A stretch of 32,051 nt of DNA from an uncultured Eubacterium sp. (GTDB lineage Bacteria; Bacillota; Clostridia; Lachnospirales; Lachnospiraceae). Below the pieces are notes generated by a model. The model saw nothing but the letters and a program-made list of their open reading frames with translations. It did no database searches and was not told the origin of the DNA. The DNA is taken from contig CAMUPC010000018.1 of the NCBI GenBank assembly GCA_947090545.1, positions 1 to 32,051 on the forward strand, in the 5' to 3' direction. Below, piece by piece: positions 1 through 9,131 of this stretch. Both the position numbers and the translations under genes were made by a program. Within the stretch, counting starts at the first letter, position 1; each line of letters begins with the position of its first letter.

Positions 1-90
1 TGCCACAGCGTAACCGCAGGATGCCTAGCGCTTCTTAACCTTCTGGAACGGACGCCGCCAGAGCGTGCCAATCCCCTCTCCCAGCGTCCC
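1..90 (+). repeat. Terminal repeat copy 1 (about 90 bp)
   Basis: These bases match the reverse complement of 31911-32000 without gaps, at about 79 of 90 positions counted by eye. GGACGC (50-55) and GCGTCC (84-89) form the base of a hairpin. The copy is probably cut by the window edge, because the copy at the other end continues past the matching part. No reading frame is evident. The role is unknown; a dispersed structured repeat is the simplest reading. Confidence 0.8.
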
Positions 91-155
91 TTTCTCAAAA
101 AAAATCACAACACCCCTCCCCAAAAACTTTCCTGACGAAATATCCCAATTTCCGA

Positions 156-184
156 TTGTTTTTTTATCCCACTTATACTATAAT
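156..184 (+). promoter_or_regulatory. Promoter of the mutS operon
   Basis: A -35 box TTGTTT (156-161) and a perfect -10 box TATAAT (179-184) are 17 bases apart. This predicts a leader of about 65 bases before mutS. It is the only good promoter seen before the mutS-mutL-miaA run. Confidence 0.7.
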
Positions 185-255
185 CAGGTATTGTGAACAT
201 AGGACAAACCAAGCTACAGATACAATATACACAATAGAAGAGAGGTTCCAAACAG

Positions 256-2919
256 ATGGCAGATATCATGTCAGAAGCAACGCCAATGATGCGGCAGTAT
301 TTGGAGATGAAAAAAGATTACAAGGACTGTATACTATTTTACCGTCTGGGTGACTTTTACGAAATGTTTTTTGAAGATGCCATGACAGCGTCAAAAGAGC
401 TGGAGCTGACGCTCACCGGCAAAAACTGCGGGCTTTCCGAGCGTGCCCCGATGTGCGGCGTGCCATACCATTCAGTAGAAGGATATTTAAACAAGCTGGT
501 CGAAAAAGGCTATAAGGTAGCGATCTGCGAGCAGGTCGAGGACCCGAAGCACGCAAGGGGAATTGTGCACCGTGAGGTTATCCGTATCGTAACGCCTGGG
601 ACAAATACAAACATGCAGGCGCTGGACGAATCGAAAAACAATTATATTATGTCGATTGTCTACTTAAACGGCCGCTACGGTATGTCGATCGCGGACGTGA
701 CGACCGGGGATTATTATGTGACCGAGGTAGAGACAGAACAAAAGCTGCTGGATGAGATCAATAAATTTGCCCCGTCTGAAATTATCTGCAACGAAGCCTT
801 TTATATGAGCAGCATAGACTTAGAAGAGCTGCGCGCGAAGTTCCAAGTCAGTATTTCCTCGCTGGATGCATGGTATTTTTCGGATGAAACGGTCTTATCG
901 ACACTGCTTTCCCACTTTAAAGTCAACAGTGTGGAAGGGCTGGGGTTAAAGGATTTTCCATGCGGGACGACGGCGGCGGGCGCGTTGTTAAAATATTTGT
1001 ATGAAACACAAAAAAACGCACTGGAGCATATGACAGGCATCCATCCGTATACGACCGGCATGTTTATGGTGATCGACAGCTCGACCAGGCGCAACCTGGA
1101 GCTGGTTGAGACGATGCGTGAAAAGCAAAAGCGCGGCTCCCTGCTTTGGGTGCTCGACCAGACAAAAACCGCGATGGGCGCAAGGACGCTGCGTTCTTAT
1201 GTGGAGCAGCCGTTAATTGAACGCGGCGAGATTGAGCGCCGGTATGACGCGGTTGAAGAGTTGAATCAAAGGCTGATTGACAGGGAAGAGCTGCGCGAAT
1301 ACCTGCGCCCGATTCACGACCTGGAACGGCTGATTACGCGAGTTGCCTATCAGACTGCCAATCCGCGCGACCTGCTTGCGCTCAGCAGCTCCGTGAAAAT
1401 GATCGCGCCGTTAAAAAAAATACTGGCGGATTTTCAAAGCCCGCTGCTTGTGCAGGTGTTGGGCGAGATGGACGAGCTTTGCGATATTTATGAATTGATT
1501 GATTCCGCAATTGAAGAGGAAGCGCCGATTTCTGTGCGGGAAGGCGGCATTTTAAAAAGCGGCTTTCGAGAAGATATCGACAAGCTGCGGGAAGCGCGCA
1601 CAAACGGCAAGACATGGCTTGCGGATATTGAAAAAAAAGAGCGGGAAGAAACCGGAATTAAAAATTTAAAAATCAAGCACAATAAAGTATTCGGCTATTA
1701 TCTGGAAGTGACCAATTCCTATAAAAATCTTGTACCGGAGCACTATGTCCGCAGGCAGACGCTTGCCAATGCGGAACGCTATATAACGCCCAGATTAAAA
1801 GAGCTGGAGGATATGATTTTAGGCGCGGAGGATAAGCTTGTCGTGCTCGAATACGAGTATTTCTGCGAGATCCGAAAGACGATCGCCGAACAGGTCGTCC
1901 GCATTCAGCAGACGGCGAAAGCAGTAGCGGCGCTGGATGTGCTTCTTTCGTTTGCCGTGACAGCAGAAGAAAACCATTACTGCCGTCCAAAGCTGAATAC
2001 AAACGGGGTAATCGATATTCGTGAAGGCAGGCATCCGGTCGTGGAAAAGATGCTTCCCAATGAGATGTTTATTACAAACGATACTTACTTAGACAACGAC
2101 AGCCGGAGGATTTCGATAATTACAGGCCCGAATATGGCAGGCAAATCCACGTATATGCGCCAGACGGCACTGATTGTGATGATGGCGCAGATGGGCAGCT
2201 TTGTCCCTGCGAAATCGGCGGATATCGGGCTGGTAGACCGCGTATTTACCAGAGTCGGCGCGTCCGACGACCTTGCGAGCGGGCAGAGCACCTTTATGGT
2301 AGAGATGAATGAGGTCGCCAATATTTTGCGCAGCGCAACAAGCAAAAGCCTGCTTATTTTAGATGAAATCGGGCGCGGGACAAGCACGTTTGACGGACTA
2401 AGCATCGCCTGGGCAGTCGTAGAGCATATTTCCAATCCCAAGCTTTTGGGCGCGAAAACGCTGTTTGCGACACATTACCACGAGCTGACAGAGCTGGAAG
2501 GAAAGCTTGACAACGTCAACAATTACTGCATCGCGGTTAAGGAAAAAGGGGACGATATCGTCTTTTTGCGCAAAATCGTAAAGGGCGGCGCTGACAAAAG
2601 CTACGGCATCCAGGTCGCAAAGCTTGCGGGCGTGCCGGAAAGCGTGATTACGCGTGCCAAAGAAATTGTAGAAGAACTGAGCGAAAACGATATTACAGAG
2701 ATTACGAAAAACCTGACGGTCAAAAAGCCGGGCGCGAAGCAGGCAAAAAAATCCCAGCGGATGGATACGGTAGACTTAGAGCAGATTTCTCTATTTGATA
2801 CGGTTAGAGACGACGTCATTATCGAAGAGCTGCGCAGTATCGACATCAGCGCTATGACCCCGCTCGATGCGCTCAACAAGCTGAGCGAGCTGCAAAATAA
2901 AGTCAAAAACCGCTGGTAA
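256..2919 (+). CDS. mutS: DNA mismatch repair protein MutS
   Basis: MutS binds mismatches and small loops as a dimer and recruits MutL in an ATP-dependent way. The 887-residue length is normal for the family. The mismatch-reading Phe-x-Glu is F34-E36 in GDFYEMF. The C-terminal ABC ATPase shows Walker A GPNMAGKST (624-632), the ASGQSTF signature near 676-682 and Walker B ending in D703-E704, followed by the helix-turn-helix dimerisation end. The ATG at 256 follows a GAAGAGAGG ribosome site by about ten bases. It heads the operon, with mutL 18 bases downstream. Nothing is missing from the catalytic core. Confidence 0.98.
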   Translation: MADIMSEATPMMRQYLEMKKDYKDCILFYRLGDFYEMFFEDAMTASKELELTLTGKNCGLSERAPMCGVPYHSVEGYLNKLVEKGYKVAICEQVEDPKHARGIVHREVIRIVTPGTNTNMQALDESKNNYIMSIVYLNGRYGMSIADVTTGDYYVTEVETEQKLLDEINKFAPSEIICNEAFYMSSIDLEELRAKFQVSISSLDAWYFSDETVLSTLLSHFKVNSVEGLGLKDFPCGTTAAGALLKYLYETQKNALEHMTGIHPYTTGMFMVIDSSTRRNLELVETMREKQKRGSLLWVLDQTKTAMGARTLRSYVEQPLIERGEIERRYDAVEELNQRLIDREELREYLRPIHDLERLITRVAYQTANPRDLLALSSSVKMIAPLKKILADFQSPLLVQVLGEMDELCDIYELIDSAIEEEAPISVREGGILKSGFREDIDKLREARTNGKTWLADIEKKEREETGIKNLKIKHNKVFGYYLEVTNSYKNLVPEHYVRRQTLANAERYITPRLKELEDMILGAEDKLVVLEYEYFCEIRKTIAEQVVRIQQTAKAVAALDVLLSFAVTAEENHYCRPKLNTNGVIDIREGRHPVVEKMLPNEMFITNDTYLDNDSRRISIITGPNMAGKSTYMRQTALIVMMAQMGSFVPAKSADIGLVDRVFTRVGASDDLASGQSTFMVEMNEVANILRSATSKSLLILDEIGRGTSTFDGLSIAWAVVEHISNPKLLGAKTLFATHYHELTELEGKLDNVNNYCIAVKEKGDDIVFLRKIVKGGADKSYGIQVAKLAGVPESVITRAKEIVEELSENDITEITKNLTVKKPGAKQAKKSQRMDTVDLEQISLFDTVRDDVIIEELRSIDISAMTPLDALNKLSELQNKVKNRW

Positions 2920-2937
2920 TCAAACAGGAGAGCACAC

Positions 2938-5079
2938 ATGCCCAAAATACAATTATTAGACGAAAAAACAATCGACCAGATCGCGGCGGGGGAAGTCGTA
3001 GACCGTCCTTCTTCTGTCGTAAAAGAGCTTGTGGAAAATGCCGTCGACGCAAAGGCGACCGCAATTACCATAGAGATCAAGGAAGGCGGCATTTCCTTTA
3101 TCCGTATTACAGACAATGGGCAGGGCATCCCAAAGGATCAGGTGCCGCTTGCGTTTGCCCGCCATGCGACAAGCAAATTAAAAAGTATGGAGGACCTGCT
3201 TACGATCTCCTCTTTGGGCTTTCGCGGAGAAGCGCTCTCAAGCATCGCTTCTGTCGCGCAGGTCGAGCTGATTACCAAAACTTCCGAAGAGCTGTCCGGC
3301 ACGAAATATAAGATCGAGGGCTCTAAGGAAATCAGCCTGGAGGAGATCGGCGCGCCGGAAGGCACGACCTTTCTCGTGCACAACCTGTTTTATAATACGC
3401 CGGCGCGCAGAAAATTTTTAAAATCGCCGCAGACGGAAGCTTCGTATATCTGTACCCTGACGGAACGGCTCGCCTTGTCGCACCCGGATATTTCCTTTCA
3501 GTTGATCGTCAATAACCAGCCCAAGCTGCATACGAACGGGAACACAAAGCTGAAAGACATTATTTACCATATTTACGGCAGGGACCTTGCGTCCGGCGTA
3601 GTGCCCATCCAGGCAAAGGGCAGCCTGCTTACCGTCGAAGGGTATCTCGGAAAGCCGCATACCGCAAGGGGAAACCGCAACTATGAGATGTACTTTATCA
3701 ACGGGCGCTATATAAAAAGCCCGCTGCTTGCCAAATGCATCGAGGACGCTTACAAGCCGTTTTTAATGAAGCACCAGTATCCGTTTACGGTATTGCAGCT
3801 TACGATAGACGGCAGCCTGATTGACGTCAATGTCCACCCGGCGAAAATGGAGATCCGTTTCCGCCAGGGCGAAGAGATCTATGCCGAGCTTACGCAGATG
3901 ATCCGGGACGCCCTGGAGCATAAGGATATGGTACCACAAGTAACACCCGGAAGGGAAGCGCCTAAAAAGCTTAACGCAAACCAAGTCGAAAGGCGCCCGG
4001 AACCGTTTGAAAAAAAGCGTCTGGAAGCGATCGCGCAAGCTGTCAAAAAAGACAGCCCGTATGAACGCAAATACAACAACACACAGCAGGCAGATACCGA
4101 GCCATCACAGGAGCAGACAATCCCAGGCAAAGAACCGTTAGCTATACAGGCTGCGCAGCCAGACAAAGAACCATTGGCAATGCAAGCTGCGCAGCCAGAC
4201 AAAGAACCATTGGCAATGCAAGCTGCGCAGCCAGACAAAGAACTATTAGCGCTGCAAGCTGCACAGCCAGACAAAGCGCAGCAGAAAGGTGCGGATTTTC
4301 CAGGCATCCAGCCAGCTAACACGTATACGCAGCTTACTATCGCAGAAAGCGCCGCACCATACGCAGGCAGCACCGATGCCAACCATATAGATATAAAAGA
4401 CGCTGATGCAGGGCATACGAATAACAGCCACACAGATATCAAAAACGCCGATGCCGGGTACACGAACGCCAGCCATGCCGATTTTATCAAAGAAGCAAAA
4501 CGACGCAACTACCGCCTGATCGGACAGCTTTTTGATACTTATTGGCTTGTGCAGGTAGAAAACGAGCTGTTTATGATCGACCAGCACGCCGCGCATGAAA
4601 AAGTACTGTATGAAAAAATGATGGCGCAGCTTTCGGAACACGAATTTACCTCCCAGCAGTTAAGCCCTCCGATCATCCTTACGATGACGATGCAGGAACA
4701 GCAGTTGTTTGAGGCTTGTAAGGAAACGTTTCAAAAGGTTGGATTTGAAGCCAGTCCGTTTGGCGGCAGGGAATATGCGCTTTCTGCCGTACCTGCGAAT
4801 CTGTACGGCTTAGATACCAAGGAGCTGTTTTTAGAAATGCTGGACGACATTGCCTGCGATACAGGCAAAAAGACGCCGGAGCTTGTTTTGGAAAAAATCG
4901 CTTCGATGGCATGTAAGGCGGCGGTTAAAGGCAGGCAGAGGCTGTCCGATGCCGAGGCAGCGCAGCTTTTATCAGACCTTTTGGCACTTGAGCATCCGTA
5001 TCATTGTCCGCACGGCAGGCCGACGATGATTTCGATGTCCAGGGCGGAAATCGAGAAAAAATTCAAGCGTATTGTATAA
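2938..5079 (+). CDS. mutL: DNA mismatch repair protein MutL, endonuclease type
   Basis: MutL links mismatch recognition to strand removal. The N-terminal GHKL ATPase has E33/N34 in ELVENAVDA, DNGQGIP and GFRGEAL. The C-terminal domain carries the metal-binding endonuclease motif DQHAAHE (548-554) and CPHGRP (690-695). It is therefore the nicking type found in bacteria without MutH. At 713 residues it is longer than many homologues because of a Gln/Ala/Asp-rich linker (about 330-520) with two sets of tandem repeats. A GGAGAG ribosome site precedes the ATG, and the stop overlaps the ribosome site of the next gene. Confidence 0.97.
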   Translation: MPKIQLLDEKTIDQIAAGEVVDRPSSVVKELVENAVDAKATAITIEIKEGGISFIRITDNGQGIPKDQVPLAFARHATSKLKSMEDLLTISSLGFRGEALSSIASVAQVELITKTSEELSGTKYKIEGSKEISLEEIGAPEGTTFLVHNLFYNTPARRKFLKSPQTEASYICTLTERLALSHPDISFQLIVNNQPKLHTNGNTKLKDIIYHIYGRDLASGVVPIQAKGSLLTVEGYLGKPHTARGNRNYEMYFINGRYIKSPLLAKCIEDAYKPFLMKHQYPFTVLQLTIDGSLIDVNVHPAKMEIRFRQGEEIYAELTQMIRDALEHKDMVPQVTPGREAPKKLNANQVERRPEPFEKKRLEAIAQAVKKDSPYERKYNNTQQADTEPSQEQTIPGKEPLAIQAAQPDKEPLAMQAAQPDKEPLAMQAAQPDKELLALQAAQPDKAQQKGADFPGIQPANTYTQLTIAESAAPYAGSTDANHIDIKDADAGHTNNSHTDIKNADAGYTNASHADFIKEAKRRNYRLIGQLFDTYWLVQVENELFMIDQHAAHEKVLYEKMMAQLSEHEFTSQQLSPPIILTMTMQEQQLFEACKETFQKVGFEASPFGGREYALSAVPANLYGLDTKELFLEMLDDIACDTGKKTPELVLEKIASMACKAAVKGRQRLSDAEAAQLLSDLLALEHPYHCPHGRPTMISMSRAEIEKKFKRIV
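4129..4272 (+). repeat. Four tandem 36-bp units inside the mutL linker
   Basis: Four contiguous 36-base units start at 4129, 4165, 4201 and 4237. Units 2 and 3 are identical, while 1 and 4 differ at several bases. Each encodes a 12-residue unit like KEPLAMQAAQPD. The period is a multiple of three, so copy-number change would keep frame and alter only linker length. Confidence 0.9.
4390..4479 (+). repeat. Two tandem 45-bp units inside the mutL linker
   Basis: Two adjacent 45-base units (4390-4434 and 4435-4479) each encode a 15-residue block beginning DIK and containing ADAG and a Ser-His pair. They have diverged at many third positions, so this duplication looks older than the 36-base array upstream. 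Confidence 0.75.
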
Positions 5080-5090
5080 GGAGTAGATGG

Positions 5091-6818
5091 ATGGCACGCA
5101 CGATCGGGCTTGGTATACAGGACTTTAAAAAAATGGTGGAAAACCGCTATTTTTATATTGATAAGACCATGTTTATCAAAGAATGGTGGGAAAGCGGGGA
5201 CGATGTGACGCTGCTTACCCGCCCGCGCAGATTTGGCAAAACGCTGGCACTTAGTATGCTTGACTATTTCTTTTCGGTAAACCACAGGCAGGAACAGCAT
5301 TTATTCCGCGCATGTTCCATCTGGCAGGAGCCCGCCCTTAGAAGCTTACAGGGGACTTATCCGGTCATCAGCCTTTCGTTTGCCAGCATCAAAGAAACGA
5401 ATTTTCAAAACGCGCGTGACAAGATCTGCCAGTTGATTGCCAGTGAATACGCCAGGAATACTTTTTTGCTGGAAGCAGGCGTTTTATCAGAGCAGGAACA
5501 GGCGACGTTTCGCCGCAAATCGTATGATATGGGCGACGTCGACGCGTCCTTGTCTTTGAACCAGCTTTGTGAATACTTATGCCGCTATTATGGAAAAAAG
5601 GCGATTATCCTGCTGGACGAATACGATACGCCGATGCAGGAGGCTTATGTCTATGGCTATTGGAACGAGCTTGCCGCATTTATCAGAAACCTGTTTAACG
5701 CGTCGTTTAAGACCAATCCGTATCTGGAACGCGCACTGTTTACAGGCATTACAAGAATCAGCAAGGAATCGCTGTTTTCCGATTTAAACAATCTGGCTGT
5801 GATTACGACAACATCCAGCCTGTATGCGCAGGCATTTGGCTTTACAGAGCCGGAAGTGTTTGCCGCAATGGAGGAATGCGGGTTTCCTGTACAGGCACAA
5901 AAGGAAGTAAGGCAATGGTATGACGGTTTTATTTTTGGAAACTGCCAGCATATTTATAATCCATGGTCTGTCCTAAATTACCTGCGCGAAAAAAAGCTTG
6001 CCGCCTATTGGGTGCATACAAGCTCCAACCAGCTTATTGGCAAGCTGATCCGGGAAGGGAGCGCAGATGTAAAAATCATTATGGAGGATCTGCTGCATGG
6101 GCAGGCGTTTGATACGGAACTGGATGAACAGATCGTATTTAACCAGCTTGACTATAAGGCAAGCGCTATCTGGAGCCTGCTGCTGGCAAGCGGGTATCTG
6201 CGGGCGCAGCAGGTAATTACAGACCCGGAAACCGGAAAAACAACCTATCAGCTTTCCCTGACCAACCTGGAGGTGCGCCTGATGTTTGTACAGATGATCG
6301 AAGGGTGGTTTAGAGAGTCTACGCCTTTTTACAATACGTTTGTCAAAGCACTGCTTTCGCATGACCTTGACGCGATGAATGAATATATGAACCGGGTGTC
6401 TGAGGAGATTTTCAGTTATTTTGACACAGGGACGTCGCCTTCCCGTCAAGCGCAGCCCGAACGGTTTTATCATGGCTTTGTGCTTGGGCTTATCGTAGAG
6501 CTGTCTGGCAGCTATGTGATTACGTCTAACCGGGAAAGCGGCTTTGGCAGGTACGATATTATGCTGGCGCCGAAAAATGAAGGCAGTGACGCTTTTGTGA
6601 TCGAATTTAAGGTGTTTCATCCGAAAAAAGAGCGTTCGCTTGTAGATACCGTAAATGCGGCGCTTACGCAGATCCAGGCAAAAAAATATGACACGGAGCT
6701 GATCAAACAGGGCATCCCGCCTGCGCGTATTTATCAATACGGCTTCGCCTTCCAGGGCAAGCAGGTACAGATCGGCATGATTTTACCAGAACGTTCACCA
6801 GAAAGGCTGCTGCTATGA
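5091..6818 (+). CDS. AAA-ATPase-like protein with C-terminal PD-(D/E)XK nuclease domain
   Basis: This belongs to the large AAA-like plus DUF1703 (PDDEXK_9) family, common in gut anaerobes; its cellular role is not established. The N-terminal ATPase shows the loop RPRRFGKT (44-51) and Walker B AIILLDEYDTP with D176-E177. The C-terminal nuclease fold shows GRYDIML with D489 and then E505-F-K507. The upstream in-frame extension lies inside mutL and is unlikely; the ATG at 5091 follows AAGGAG (5078-5083) at ideal spacing, giving 575 residues. The stop overlaps the miaA start as ATGA. These genes often occur as scattered lineage-specific copies, so a member coupled to mutL and miaA is unusual. All catalytic residues I can identify are present. 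Confidence 0.88.
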   Translation: MARTIGLGIQDFKKMVENRYFYIDKTMFIKEWWESGDDVTLLTRPRRFGKTLALSMLDYFFSVNHRQEQHLFRACSIWQEPALRSLQGTYPVISLSFASIKETNFQNARDKICQLIASEYARNTFLLEAGVLSEQEQATFRRKSYDMGDVDASLSLNQLCEYLCRYYGKKAIILLDEYDTPMQEAYVYGYWNELAAFIRNLFNASFKTNPYLERALFTGITRISKESLFSDLNNLAVITTTSSLYAQAFGFTEPEVFAAMEECGFPVQAQKEVRQWYDGFIFGNCQHIYNPWSVLNYLREKKLAAYWVHTSSNQLIGKLIREGSADVKIIMEDLLHGQAFDTELDEQIVFNQLDYKASAIWSLLLASGYLRAQQVITDPETGKTTYQLSLTNLEVRLMFVQMIEGWFRESTPFYNTFVKALLSHDLDAMNEYMNRVSEEIFSYFDTGTSPSRQAQPERFYHGFVLGLIVELSGSYVITSNRESGFGRYDIMLAPKNEGSDAFVIEFKVFHPKKERSLVDTVNAALTQIQAKKYDTELIKQGIPPARIYQYGFAFQGKQVQIGMILPERSPERLLL

Positions 6819-7765
6819 AACAACCACTCATTATCTTAACCGGCGCGACTGCGGTCGGGAAAACAGAACTGTCTCTGCGCCTGGCAAAACAGGTAAACGG
6901 CGCGATTATTTCCGCCGATTCGATGCAGGTGTACAAATATATGGACATCGGCACCGCCAAGATCAAGCCCGACAAGATGCAGGGCGTCCGGCATTATTTA
7001 ATCGACGAGCTGGAGCCGGATGAAGCGTTTAATGTCGTCCGCTTTCAGCAGGAAGCAAAGCGCTGTATGCGGGAAATCTACGAAAACGGGCAGATCCCGA
7101 TTTTAACCGGAGGCACCGGGTTTTATATCCAGGCGGTTTTATACGATATCGATTTTTCCAGCCAGGAAGCGGACGATACGTACCGCCAAAAGCTGGAGGC
7201 GCTTGCCGCGCAGCACGGCAGCATTTATCTGCATGAACTGTTAAAGCAGGTCGATCCGGCGTCCGCCGCGGCAATCCATGCCAATAATAAAAAGCGCCTG
7301 ATCCGTGCGCTGGAATTTTTCTGGTTGACAGGAACGCGTATTTCTGAGCATAATGAAAGGGAGCACCAAAAACAGTCTCCTTACAACGCCGCCTATTTTG
7401 TCTTAGACGACAGCAGAGAACGGTTATATCAACGAATCGACGCCCGTGTAGACAAAATGGTTCGGGACGGGCTTGTACAGGAAGTCGAAAAGCTGCGGGA
7501 TATGGGCTATACGAAGGAGCTTGTATCTATGCAGGGGCTTGGCTATAAGGAATTGTTTCCATATTTTGACGGCGAATGTACGCTTGATGAGGCGGTTGCG
7601 GTCATAAAACGGGACACCAGGCATTTCGCCAAGCGTCAGCTTACGTGGTTTCGGCGGGAAAAAGAGGTTATTTGGGTGAATAAACAAATGTTTTCTTATG
7701 ATAACGACAAAATTTTATCCTATATGAATGCTATATTAACGGAGAAAGGAATGATACGTGCGTAA
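6815..7765 (+). CDS. miaA: tRNA dimethylallyltransferase MiaA
   Basis: MiaA adds a dimethylallyl group to A37 of tRNAs that read codons beginning with U. The P-loop is GATAVGKT (10-17), followed by SADSMQVYKYMDIGTAK and TGGTGFYIQAV, all typical of the family. The length of 316 residues is normal. The ATG overlaps the stop of the preceding gene by four bases, and its ribosome site (AGAAAGG) lies inside that gene. miaA often follows mutL directly; here one gene separates them. Its last base is shared with the next start (TAATG). Confidence 0.97.
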   Translation: MKQPLIILTGATAVGKTELSLRLAKQVNGAIISADSMQVYKYMDIGTAKIKPDKMQGVRHYLIDELEPDEAFNVVRFQQEAKRCMREIYENGQIPILTGGTGFYIQAVLYDIDFSSQEADDTYRQKLEALAAQHGSIYLHELLKQVDPASAAAIHANNKKRLIRALEFFWLTGTRISEHNEREHQKQSPYNAAYFVLDDSRERLYQRIDARVDKMVRDGLVQEVEKLRDMGYTKELVSMQGLGYKELFPYFDGECTLDEAVAVIKRDTRHFAKRQLTWFRREKEVIWVNKQMFSYDNDKILSYMNAILTEKGMIRA

Positions 7766-9057
7766 TGAAGCACAGCGAATTTACAAATAGATACAGGCAG
7801 ATGGGCATCTGCGATGCGGTGGCGGATTTTGGTGAAAGCATCGCGCAGCGTTTAAAAGAACGGTTTGAAAAAATTGACGAAACCGCGCAGGCAAACCAGC
7901 TAAAGGTGATTCACGCGATGCAGAAAAACAAAGTCAGCGCCGCCTGTTTTGCGGGAAGCAGCGGATACGGGTATGACGACTACGGCAGGGACACGCTGGA
8001 AAAGGTCTATGCGGACTGCTTTCACACCGAGGACGCGCTCGTTCGGCCTCAGATTACGTGCGGCACCCATGCGCTGGCACTGGCGCTTTTTTCCAACCTG
8101 CGCCCGGGCGACGAGCTGCTGTCTGCCTCCGGCAAGCCTTACGATACGCTGGAAGAGGTGATCGGCATCCGCCCGTCCAAGGGCTCCCTTGCCGAATACG
8201 GCATTTCCTACCGGCAGGCCGATTTGCTCCCGGATGGAAAATTTGACTATGAAGGAATGAAAAGCGCCATTCATGACAACACTAAAATGGTAATCATGCA
8301 GCGCTCCAAAGGATACCAGACGCGCCCGACGCTTTCGGTAGAGCAAATCGGAGAAATGGTGGCGTTTGTAAAGCGGATCAATCCCAAAATCATCTGCATG
8401 GTGGACAACTGCTATGGAGAATTTGTGCAGGATAACGAACCGTCCGATGCCGGCGCGGACTTAACCGTCGGTTCGTTGATCAAAAATCCGGGCGGCGGGC
8501 TGGCGCCGATCGGCGGCTATCTTGCCGGGACGAGGGAGTGCGTGGAAAACGCCGCGTACCGCCTGACGTCGCCGGGGCTTGGCAAGGAGGTCGGCGCGTC
8601 CTTAGGCGTGATCCAGTCGTTTTACCAGGGGCTGTTCCAGGCTCCGGTTGTGACGGCAGGCGCGTTAAAAGGCGCGGTTTTTGCGGCGAACGTCTATGAA
8701 GCGCTTGGATTTGCCTGCGTACCGGATGCAAACGAGCCGCGCTATGACATTATCCAGGCAGTCACGCTCGGCTCCCCGCAGCGGCTGTCCGCGTTCTGCG
8801 AGGGTATCCAGGCGGCGGCGCCGGTCGACAGCTTCGTCACACCCGAACCGTGGGATATGCCGGGATATGACAGCAAGGTGATTATGGCGGCAGGCGCATT
8901 TGTGCAGGGCTCCTCGATTGAACTGAGCGCGGACGCGCCGCTGCGCGAGCCTTACAACGTATATTTCCAGGGCGGGCTGTCCTGGTATCATGCAAAATAT
9001 GGAATTTTGATGTCTTTACAAAAACTTTATGAGCGAAATCTTGTGAAACTTGGATGA
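7765..9057 (+). CDS. PLP-dependent methionine gamma-lyase-like protein (aluminium-resistance/YnbB family)
   Basis: A 430-residue fold-type I PLP enzyme of the Alum_res family, related to B. subtilis YnbB. The candidate Schiff-base lysine is K240 in SLIKNPGGG, preceded by the cofactor-contacting aspartate in MVDNCYGEF. Substrate and role are unproven; names such as aluminium resistance or methionine gamma-lyase come from distant similarity. In B. subtilis the homologue also lies near miaA, so the link is old. It starts within the miaA stop codon, which implies coupled translation, and is the last gene before the radC promoter. Confidence 0.88.
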   Translation: MKHSEFTNRYRQMGICDAVADFGESIAQRLKERFEKIDETAQANQLKVIHAMQKNKVSAACFAGSSGYGYDDYGRDTLEKVYADCFHTEDALVRPQITCGTHALALALFSNLRPGDELLSASGKPYDTLEEVIGIRPSKGSLAEYGISYRQADLLPDGKFDYEGMKSAIHDNTKMVIMQRSKGYQTRPTLSVEQIGEMVAFVKRINPKIICMVDNCYGEFVQDNEPSDAGADLTVGSLIKNPGGGLAPIGGYLAGTRECVENAAYRLTSPGLGKEVGASLGVIQSFYQGLFQAPVVTAGALKGAVFAANVYEALGFACVPDANEPRYDIIQAVTLGSPQRLSAFCEGIQAAAPVDSFVTPEPWDMPGYDSKVIMAAGAFVQGSSIELSADAPLREPYNVYFQGGLSWYHAKYGILMSLQKLYERNLVKLG

Positions 9058-9069
9058 ATATGTTAATAT
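9041..9069 (+). promoter_or_regulatory. Possible promoter before radC
   Basis: TTGTGA (9041-9046) and TAATAT (9064-9069) are 17 bases apart and straddle the end of the upstream gene. The AT-rich 74-base gap is the only sizeable break between the mutS and mreB runs, so a start here is plausible. Neither box is perfect. Confidence 0.4.
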
Positions 9070-9131
9070 ATTAAAATATATCCTCCCATAGCTTTTATGC
9101 CTGATAGAGAGAGCGAAAAGGAGGAAGCAGA

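Noticed and set aside
4129..4272. 36-bp repeats that resemble a CRISPR array by unit length
   Set aside because: The units are contiguous without spacers and stay in frame inside mutL. No cas genes are present.
3879..4508. A 209-residue - strand frame with Cys/Ser-rich repeats
   Set aside because: It is the shadow of the mutL linker repeats; mutL on + has clear domains on both sides.
5973..6737. A 254-residue - strand frame
   Set aside because: It is antisense to the ATPase/nuclease gene, has no ribosome site worth noting and shows no family motif.
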